Of a stretch of DNA of 8,776 nt, positions 1-5,436 are shown in pieces. Made by a program: the position numbers and the translations under genes. The notes under the pieces were generated by a model that saw only the letters and a program-made list of their open reading frames with translations, made no database searches and had not been told where the DNA came from. Position 1 is the first letter of the stretch; each line of letters opens with the position of its first letter. The DNA comes from Gemmatimonadales bacterium (lineage in GTDB: Bacteria; Gemmatimonadota; Gemmatimonadetes; Gemmatimonadales; GWC2-71-9), in NCBI GenBank assembly GCA_013003805.1, contig JABDII010000477.1:1-8776 (forward strand). Reading direction: 5' to 3'.

Positions 1-711
1 GTGTTGGACACTGCCGATCGCTGCCCCAACACACCAGCGGGCATGCGGGTCGATGCCAATGGCTGCCCGATCGATGCGGACAGCGATGGTGTCGCCGACT
101 CCGCCGATCGCTGCCCGAACACACCAAGTGGGGAGCAGGTGGACGCTCAAGGGTGTCCGGTAGCCACCGATTCCGACGGTGACGGCGTCGTCGATTCGGC
201 TGATCGCTGCCCCAACTCGCCGCGCGGCGCCACGGTAGACAGCGAGGGTTGCGTCATCCCTCAAGACACCGACGGCGACGGCGTCGACGATAGCGTCGAC
301 CGCTGCCCCGGCACTCCGGCAGGTACGCAGGTTGATGCAGTAGGTTGCCGCATTCTGTTCCAGGAACAGCAGACCACGCTCATTCTCGAAGGCGTCAACT
401 TCCAGACCGGAAGGGCCTCGCTCACCCAATCGGCTCGGGCCATTCTCCTGACGGTTGCCCAGTCGCTGATCGGAAACCCAGCCATTCGAGTTGAAGTGGC
501 GGGTCACACCGACATCACCGGCTCCCGTGACACGAATATGAGGCTGTCGCAGAGTCGCGCCGATGCGGTGCGCAACTTCCTGATCCGGAATGGGGTGGAT
601 GCCGAGCGACTAGTGGCGCGCGGCTACGGACCCGACGAGCCGGTGGCGGACAACGCGACGACGGCAGGAAGAGCTCAGAATCGTCGTGTGGAGCTGCGGC
701 GGCTGAACTAA
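1..711 (+). CDS. OmpA-family outer-membrane/peptidoglycan-binding protein with TSP3 repeats (5' truncated)
   Basis: This is the 3' part of a gene cut by the left edge; the GTG at position 1 sits inside a repeat and is not a credible start. The visible 236 residues begin with four thrombospondin type-3 calcium-binding repeats (about residues 1-117), marked by D-x-D-G-D-G-V runs and a repeated DRCPN-T-P core. From about residue 127 to 236 there is a complete OmpA-like domain: GHTD at 168-171, LSxSRA at 182-187, GYG at 208-210 and the terminal GRAxNRRVEL. D171 and R186 are 15 residues apart, as are the two residues known to hold the peptidoglycan diaminopimelate in OmpA proteins. In the family such proteins sit in the outer membrane with this domain in the periplasm, tethering the membrane to the wall. 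The missing N-terminus probably carries a signal peptide and a beta-barrel. Domain assignment is secure; barrel presence is inferred. Confidence 0.93.
   Translation: MLDTADRCPNTPAGMRVDANGCPIDADSDGVADSADRCPNTPSGEQVDAQGCPVATDSDGDGVVDSADRCPNSPRGATVDSEGCVIPQDTDGDGVDDSVDRCPGTPAGTQVDAVGCRILFQEQQTTLILEGVNFQTGRASLTQSARAILLTVAQSLIGNPAIRVEVAGHTDITGSRDTNMRLSQSRADAVRNFLIRNGVDAERLVARGYGPDEPVADNATTAGRAQNRRVELRRLN
7..354 (+). repeat. Four tandem TSP3 (calcium-binding) coding repeats
   Basis: The cysteine pairs recur with regular spacing: Cys8/22, 38/52, 70/84 and 102/116, giving a period of 30, 32 and 32 residues (about 90-96 bp). Each unit carries an Asp-rich stretch, then DRCP(N/G)(T/S)P, then VD-x-x-GC. 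At DNA level the phrase gatcgctgcccc/gatcgctgcccg recurs in the first three units. Such repeats form a rigid calcium-stabilised linker between the barrel and the OmpA domain. Repeat number in these genes is prone to change by recombination. Confidence 0.88.
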
Positions 712-726
712 CGATCTCTCAACGGG

Positions 727-755
727 GAGTGGGTGCGGCGATGCCGTGCCCACTC
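727..755 (+). terminator. Strong 13-bp hairpin after the OmpA-like gene
   Basis: The arms at 727-739 and 743-755 pair over 13 positions as RNA: 11 Watson-Crick pairs plus two G-U wobbles (734/748 and 735/747), around a 3-nt GAU loop. The hairpin starts 15 nt after the stop codon of the OmpA-like gene, which fits a transcription terminator or a 3'-end stabilising structure. There is no T tract after it, so classical intrinsic termination is not certain. The structure covers the alternative GTG start at 746 of the downstream gene, favouring the ATG at 773. Confidence 0.6.
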
Positions 756-772
756 ACCCACCTCCCAACACC

Positions 773-1354
773 ATGGACGTTCCTCAGGCTCCAGCCGGCT
801 GGCTTGGCCGGTTGAGGGACGACGCCCTCCTGTGGGCGCGCGGCCGGTCGTGGCTATGGAGAGCCCCGCTGCTTCTCTACGTGGCCTACGCCGGCTTTCG
901 GCATGTAGCCGATACCGAATATCGCAGCATCTTCTCCGGCATCACGTTCGGCGTGCACGAACTCGGCCATCTCGTCTTCGCCTTCTTCGGACCCTTCCTG
1001 TCCTTCGCGGGCGGGTCGATCGCCCAGCTGCTACTCCCCATCGCCGCGGGGGCCTTGCTGTTGCGTCACCGGGATTACTTCGGCATGGCCGTTACCGGTG
1101 GGTGGCTTTCGATGAGTCTTGCCGAGATGGCCGTGTACATGGCCGATGCACGCGAACAGGCGCTCGTCCTGCTTGGGTTCGGGCCTGACCCGGAACACGA
1201 CTGGTATTACCTCTTGTCCGCGCTGGGGCTCCTGGAGCACGATACGGCGTTGGCTGACCTGACGCGCCTTCTCGCTCTCGTCATCCTGGTGGTAACGCTC
1301 ACGGCAGGAGTCTGGCTCTGTCGTGTCATGGCCCAGGCGCGGGGAACAGCCTGA
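773..1354 (+). CDS. Multi-pass membrane protein with HELGH metalloprotease-like motif
   Basis: The protein is 193 residues from the ATG at 773. A GTG at 746 is in frame but lies inside the 727-755 hairpin; neither start has a clear ribosome binding site. Hydrophobic segments fall near residues 31-47, 56-73, 80-97, 103-124 and 165-186, so it is mostly membrane-embedded. The second segment carries H62-E63-L64-G65-H66, the HExxH zinc-binding signature placed inside a membrane helix, as in M50 site-2 proteases. A GGSIAQ stretch follows at 80-85, and H142-D143-W144 could supply a third metal ligand. The protein is shorter than typical M50 enzymes and I see no clear NPxxDG motif, so catalysis is unproven. 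It could equally be a metal-binding membrane protein of unknown role. It stands between the OmpA-like gene and the regulator operon, separated from each by a non-coding gap. Confidence 0.72.
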   Translation: MDVPQAPAGWLGRLRDDALLWARGRSWLWRAPLLLYVAYAGFRHVADTEYRSIFSGITFGVHELGHLVFAFFGPFLSFAGGSIAQLLLPIAAGALLLRHRDYFGMAVTGGWLSMSLAEMAVYMADAREQALVLLGFGPDPEHDWYYLLSALGLLEHDTALADLTRLLALVILVVTLTAGVWLCRVMAQARGTA

Positions 1355-1364
1355 CGGTGGTCTG

Positions 1365-1405
1365 CTCTTCGCTTTCCTCAGTTGCCGCCGGGTAGTATCG
1401 TTCCC
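1365..1405 (+). promoter_or_regulatory. Candidate promoter for the regulator/glycosyltransferase operon
   Basis: The 78-bp gap before the regulator gene contains TAGTAT at 1393-1398, a reasonable -10 element, inside the phrase AGTATCGTTCCC. I see only a weak -35 candidate around 1368-1373. A start of transcription near 1405 would leave a leader of about 28 nt. A similar AGTATC phrase lies ahead of the receiver gene at the right edge. The call rests on sequence resemblance and position only. Confidence 0.3.
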
Positions 1406-1432
1406 CACAATTCCTCCCCCGGCCTGTGAGCG

Positions 1433-2941
1433 ATGACGAGCACTCAAAGCCGCGATCCCGATGATCTTCGGAAACACCTGGCAGCGTTAAAGGCAGCCGC
1501 TCGACTGTACCGGCGGCAGCCCGACGAAGCCCGTGGCACAGCGCAGCGAGTAGCTCATGTCCTGGCCCGCCTGGGAACCGATTCGGGGGCGACCGGCGTC
1601 GCATCGGCCGCTAAGCAGCTCATCGAGGTTGCGGATGACCAAGCGCAGAAGGCCCTAAAGAGCCTGATCACCAAGCTAGACAAGCAGATTCAGGCCATCT
1701 CGGCCCCACGAGGCGTTGTGCTCCTGGTAGAGGACGATGCCGCGCTGGTCAAGCTCTTCACCCACACCCTCACGCAAAAAGGCTGGGAGGTAGCGGTTGC
1801 GGGGACGGCAGAGCAGACTGAGGACGCCATCCGAACCCAGAAAGTGTCTGTCATCGTGCTCGACTTGGTACTACCAGACGCCGATGGCCGAAACCTCTTG
1901 CTACGCCTCAAGGAAGACACACGCAGTGCTTCAATCCCTGTGCTCGTGGCATCAGCCCACGATGATCCCCATGTGAAGGCCGAGTGCCTGGCGCTCGGCG
2001 CGTCCGACTTCCTCAAGAAGCCCGTCAAGCCAAAGAAGCTGCTGGACTTGATCACTCGCCGGGCCGCCCCCCTCCCGGTAGCCGAGCCGGTGGAGAGTGA
2101 ACCGTCGACGCGTCTCCCGGACTACGCCCGTTTGGCCAAAGCCCTCAAGGCTGCCACAACAGAGAAGCGCACTCTCGCCCTCGTTGGGCTCGCGTCGTCT
2201 TCCCCGGGCGCGTTACCTCCCTCCGGACCTACCATCGAGGCTGCGTTGGAGCGGGCCGGGGCCGCGATCGCTGAAGACCTCGGAGACCGCGGCCTGGTGG
2301 CGCGCCTTGGTACAGAAGAATTGGCAGTGCTCTTTCATGATAGTGATACGGGGGAAGCGTGCGAGCGACTCGAGCGGGTGCGGGGTGCGCTGCGTGAGGC
2401 ATCTGAGGATGGGTTCGACATTGCAGTGGGTCTTGCTACGATCCAGGGCGACACCGACCTTGAAGATGTCATGGACCAGGCGGGCCGCCTACTCTATCTG
2501 GCACTCAGGTCGACGGGGGAGCGCGTGCTCTGCGACGCCAGGGCCGTCCCCCTCCCCACGGTCAAGATTCTTCTGGCAGAAGACGACGCCCTCACTGCAA
2601 AGCTGCTCATATACCGCCTGGCCCGAGAACCGGGATTTGAGGTAACTCACAGTCCCGATGGGCTGGATGCGCTCGCCAAGGCCGAGGAGGGAACGGTAGA
2701 CCTCGCCATCCTCGATATTAACATGCCGGGAATCGACGGCTTCGATCTCTTGTCCCGGCTTCGGGAGATGCCCCGTTACGCCGACCTCCCGGTCGCGATG
2801 CTCACCGCGTTGGGGAGCGAGCGCGACGTGGTGCGTGGCTTGGAGCTCGGCGCAAATGATTACATCGTCAAGCCCTTCTCACCTACGGAAGTCATCGCCC
2901 GCGTTCGTCGGCTCCTGCGCCGCTCTAGCCGGGTACGATAA
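1433..2941 (+). CDS. Multidomain response regulator: Hpt-like, REC, degenerate GGDEF, REC
   Basis: This 502-residue cytoplasmic protein has no membrane segment. Residues 1-90 are helical; AHVLARLG around H42 resembles a histidine phosphotransfer (Hpt) domain, though loosely. The first receiver (about 94-210) has E100/D101/D102, phospho-acceptor D144, S174 and K196. The middle part (about 228-372) looks like a GGDEF domain by its LVAR lead-in and its late LLYLALRSTGERV helix, but the signature reads R291-L-G-T-E-E-L297. The inhibitory RxxD site is also absent. The second receiver (about 376-500) has E383/D384/D385, D428, T458 and K480. Both receivers look able to accept phosphate, while diguanylate cyclase activity is doubtful. 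In PleD-type proteins the order is REC-REC-GGDEF; here the GGDEF lies between the receivers. The stop codon overlaps the next ATG by one base, so it probably regulates the membrane proteins encoded downstream. No DNA-binding domain is visible, suggesting action by protein contact. Confidence 0.9.
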   Translation: MTSTQSRDPDDLRKHLAALKAAARLYRRQPDEARGTAQRVAHVLARLGTDSGATGVASAAKQLIEVADDQAQKALKSLITKLDKQIQAISAPRGVVLLVEDDAALVKLFTHTLTQKGWEVAVAGTAEQTEDAIRTQKVSVIVLDLVLPDADGRNLLLRLKEDTRSASIPVLVASAHDDPHVKAECLALGASDFLKKPVKPKKLLDLITRRAAPLPVAEPVESEPSTRLPDYARLAKALKAATTEKRTLALVGLASSSPGALPPSGPTIEAALERAGAAIAEDLGDRGLVARLGTEELAVLFHDSDTGEACERLERVRGALREASEDGFDIAVGLATIQGDTDLEDVMDQAGRLLYLALRSTGERVLCDARAVPLPTVKILLAEDDALTAKLLIYRLAREPGFEVTHSPDGLDALAKAEEGTVDLAILDINMPGIDGFDLLSRLREMPRYADLPVAMLTALGSERDVVRGLELGANDYIVKPFSPTEVIARVRRLLRRSSRVR

Positions 2942-3999
2942 TGGAGGGTGCACTCCCCTTCTCCGACCGTGGCCTCCAACTCGTTGCGCTGGTCACGTTA
3001 TTGCTGCTCGCCTGCGCCGTCGCGTTCACGCTGACGGCAGCCTATCTCCGCGCGGAGAACATTCGAAACGAGAAACGATGGGTCCGGCTCGAGGGCGTCT
3101 GGGAGCCGATGATCATGTCGGTCCTCACGGGAGAGGTAGCAGAAGGTAACCTGCTAGCGCGGGTGCACCCTCGGGACGCTCGTTACTTTGTTGAGTTCCT
3201 GCTTCGATACGGCCGACAGCTCAAAGGGGTTGAGCGAGACACGGTGCTCAGCCTCGCCGCACCATACCTGGAACGGATCGCGGACGACCTGAGCCACCGG
3301 AGACCGGAAATACGGGCCCGATCCCTCCAGACGCTGGGAGAGTTGAGCGTCGAAGAGTACAGTGAGCACTTCCAACGCGCGCTGGAGGATCAGTCTCCCC
3401 TGGTGGCGATGAATGCGGCACAGGCTCTGGCGCTCGAACATGACCCAGCCTACGCCGAGAAGGTGCTCCGCGTGCTCGACAGATTCCAACACTGGAGCAC
3501 TGGATACCTGGCCGCGATGCTGGCGAACATGGGGCCGGAGTCCGCCCCGAGGCTGAGAGCGGCACTAGCAGACACGACTCGCTCCCCGCAGATCCGGGCC
3601 GCGGTTGCGCGGACCCTGACTTCGCTCAGAGACGTCGCCTCGGCCGCTGTCGCTAGCCAGGTGCTCCGCTCTGAGGATCACATCGACGTGATCATTCCTG
3701 TACTTGGGTTGATCGAAAAGGTAGGGGACCGAGACCAACTCCCGGTCGTGCGGCAACTCCTACGCTCACCTGATCACGCGGTGCGTGCCCGCGCCGTCAG
3801 CACCCTGGCAAATATCGGCACCTCGGAAGACGGGGCGCACATTCGTGCGGCACTCGATGACGAGTCGAATTGGGTGGTGCTCCATGCAGCTCGAGGCCTG
3901 AAAGAGACAGGACGAATGGATCTCCTCGCGGAGGTGGCCGAGTCCGAGAGCCCGGGCGCTATCGCAGCGCAGGAAATGCTATGGAGCGGACACGCATGA
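2941..3999 (+). CDS. Membrane-anchored HEAT-repeat protein
   Basis: The protein has 352 residues and starts at the ATG whose A is the last base of the preceding stop codon (TAATG), a sign of translational coupling. Residues 12-35 form one hydrophobic helix followed by a basic stretch (KRWVR), consistent with an N-terminal anchor and a cytoplasmic body by the positive-inside rule. From about residue 100 to 346 the sequence is a run of paired helices typical of HEAT or PBS-lyase-like repeats. The clearest units lie at about 121-150, 151-180, 217-245, 277-306 and 307-335, with alanine/leucine-rich cores such as VRARAVSTLANIG. HEAT solenoids bind other proteins and have no catalytic role by themselves. 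Wedged between a response regulator and a glycosyltransferase, it may link the two at the inner membrane; that is inference. The 3' end overlaps the next gene by four bases if that gene starts at 3996. Confidence 0.87.
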   Translation: MEGALPFSDRGLQLVALVTLLLLACAVAFTLTAAYLRAENIRNEKRWVRLEGVWEPMIMSVLTGEVAEGNLLARVHPRDARYFVEFLLRYGRQLKGVERDTVLSLAAPYLERIADDLSHRRPEIRARSLQTLGELSVEEYSEHFQRALEDQSPLVAMNAAQALALEHDPAYAEKVLRVLDRFQHWSTGYLAAMLANMGPESAPRLRAALADTTRSPQIRAAVARTLTSLRDVASAAVASQVLRSEDHIDVIIPVLGLIEKVGDRDQLPVVRQLLRSPDHAVRARAVSTLANIGTSEDGAHIRAALDDESNWVVLHAARGLKETGRMDLLAEVAESESPGAIAAQEMLWSGHA

Positions 4000-5417
4000 T
4001 GCGCGACACGGGATTGACCATCCTCGTCACGATCAATGTGTTGGTTCTCACTTACTTCGTGGTGCTGAATTCGACTTACCTGCTCACCAGTGTGACTGCA
4101 TTTCGCTCGTTGCGGCGTTATGCCCGCCGACTGAAGACGGTCGATGTTGGACAGCTCATCCGGTCGGGCGCGGCCCTCCCCGTAACTCTGGTTGCTCCTG
4201 CCTACAACGAGGAAGCCACGTGCGTGGAGGCGACCCGGGCTTTACTCACGCTCGAGTATCCGGATTACGAGGTTGTGATCGTGAACGACGGATCCACCGA
4301 CGCCACGCTCGAGCGCCTGATCGAAGCCTTCGAACTGGAGCAAGCGCCACGGTTTCCGTCGGCCACTATTCCCACTGCCGCAGTCCGAGGCACCTACCGG
4401 AGCGCCCGATATCGCAACCTCTGGGTGGTAGACAAGGAGAACGGGAAGAAGGCGGACGCCATCAACGCCGGCCTCAACCTGACACGAACACCGCTCTTCT
4501 GCGTGATCGATTCGGATAGCCTGCTTGAACCCCAAGCTCTAATGCGGGTGAGCCGGCCGTTTCTGGAGGATTCTCGGACGATCGCCGCCGGCGGCATCAT
4601 CCGCATCGTAAATGGAACGGCGGTCAGTAAAGGACGAGTCCGAGACGTTCGACTCCCGCAAAGCCTGTTGGCGCGGTTTCAGATCCTCGAATACCTGCGG
4701 TCATTCCATTCCGGACGCCTCGGGTGGGCCGAGATGAACGCTACGATGATCATATCGGGTGCCTTCGGCCTGTTCCGGCGCTCGGTGGTGGTGGAGGCCG
4801 GAGGCTTCACCACTAACACGGTCGGTGAAGACATGGAACTCGTGGTGCGGCTGCATCGCCATTGCCGAGATGACGGAATTCCCTACCGGATCGTGTACAT
4901 CCCTGATCCAGTGGCATGGACGGAATGTCCGGAGACCGTCAGGACGCTGGCTCGGCAACGCGACCGTTGGCAGCGCGGCCTGGTGGAGACCCTGACGCGC
5001 CATCGTGGCATGATGCTCCGACCACGCTACGGCACAGTAGGGATGTTGTCGTATCCTTACTTCTTCTTCCTCGAGATGATCGGTCCGGTCATTGAGGTCG
5101 CCGGGTATCTCGCCTTTGCCGTGACCGTGGTGCTCGGTCTTGCCTCCGGGAACTACGTTCTCGCGTTCCTGGCCCTCGCCATCGTGTTCGGTGTGGCCCT
5201 GTCGGTCGCCGCCCTCGGGCTCGAGGAACTGAGCTTCCGCCGCTACGAACACACCGGAGACCTAATTCAACTGTTCTGGTTGGCTGTCGCGGAGAATTTC
5301 GGGTATCGGCAGCTCAATTCGTATTGGCGGTTCCGTGGAATGTGGTCCGCGCTCCGCGGCAAGACCGCCTGGGGCGAACACAAGCGAAAGGGGTTCGCCC
5401 CGACTCGCAGCGGCTGA
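3996..5417 (+). CDS. Processive family-2 glycosyltransferase (PgaC/hyaluronan-synthase-like)
   Basis: An inner-membrane enzyme of 473 residues that should polymerise sugars from a nucleotide-sugar donor into an extracellular polysaccharide. The start at 3996 gives a classic ATGA overlap with the HEAT gene and has GGAG at 3983-3986 nine bases upstream; an ATG at 3981 would add five residues. One hydrophobic helix lies at 7-32. The catalytic domain follows: VAPAYNEE at 66-73, N97-D98-G99-S100 for the nucleotide, the DxD motif D172-S-D174, G277-E278-D279 carrying the likely catalytic base, and Q321-R-D-R-W325, the QxxRW mark of processive synthases. Three or so membrane segments fill 346-410, forming a likely translocation channel. 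Length and topology match PgaC, NodC and hyaluronan synthases better than the larger cellulose synthase, and no PilZ domain is present. The sugar product cannot be read from sequence. Upstream regulator and HEAT genes point to controlled synthesis. Confidence 0.92.
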   Translation: MMRDTGLTILVTINVLVLTYFVVLNSTYLLTSVTAFRSLRRYARRLKTVDVGQLIRSGAALPVTLVAPAYNEEATCVEATRALLTLEYPDYEVVIVNDGSTDATLERLIEAFELEQAPRFPSATIPTAAVRGTYRSARYRNLWVVDKENGKKADAINAGLNLTRTPLFCVIDSDSLLEPQALMRVSRPFLEDSRTIAAGGIIRIVNGTAVSKGRVRDVRLPQSLLARFQILEYLRSFHSGRLGWAEMNATMIISGAFGLFRRSVVVEAGGFTTNTVGEDMELVVRLHRHCRDDGIPYRIVYIPDPVAWTECPETVRTLARQRDRWQRGLVETLTRHRGMMLRPRYGTVGMLSYPYFFFLEMIGPVIEVAGYLAFAVTVVLGLASGNYVLAFLALAIVFGVALSVAALGLEELSFRRYEHTGDLIQLFWLAVAENFGYRQLNSYWRFRGMWSALRGKTAWGEHKRKGFAPTRSG

Positions 5418-5436
5418 TCGAGTCACCCTCGTGCCC

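Noticed and set aside
746..772. GTG 746 as the start of the HELGH membrane protein
   Set aside because: It is buried in the 727-755 hairpin stem and adds only nine Pro/Thr/His-rich residues; ATG 773 is preferred, though not proven.
733..1188. Open frame of 151 codons overlapping the HELGH protein
   Set aside because: The product is Arg-rich and low-complexity, as expected of an alternate frame in GC-rich DNA; the other frame has membrane helices and HELGH.
1326..1604. Minus-strand open frame of 92 codons crossing the 1355-1432 gap
   Set aside because: Considered as a divergent small gene, but it shows no motif, is Arg/Gly/Pro-rich and overlaps the start of the regulator gene.
3870..3995. 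An upstream extension of the glycosyltransferase frame beginning at GTG 3870
   Set aside because: It overlaps the HEAT-repeat coding sequence by 130 bases, adds a low-complexity Arg/Gly-rich stretch unlike the family, and later ATGs (3981, 3996) have better start context.
4701..5252. Minus-strand open frame of 183 codons inside the glycosyltransferase
   Set aside because: Antisense shadow of a well-supported gene; composition is His/Glu/Arg-rich with no recognisable domain.
5335..5436. An upstream extension of the acylase frame from position 5335
   Set aside because: It lies within the glycosyltransferase C-terminus and would put about 34 polar residues before a clear signal-like hydrophobic segment.
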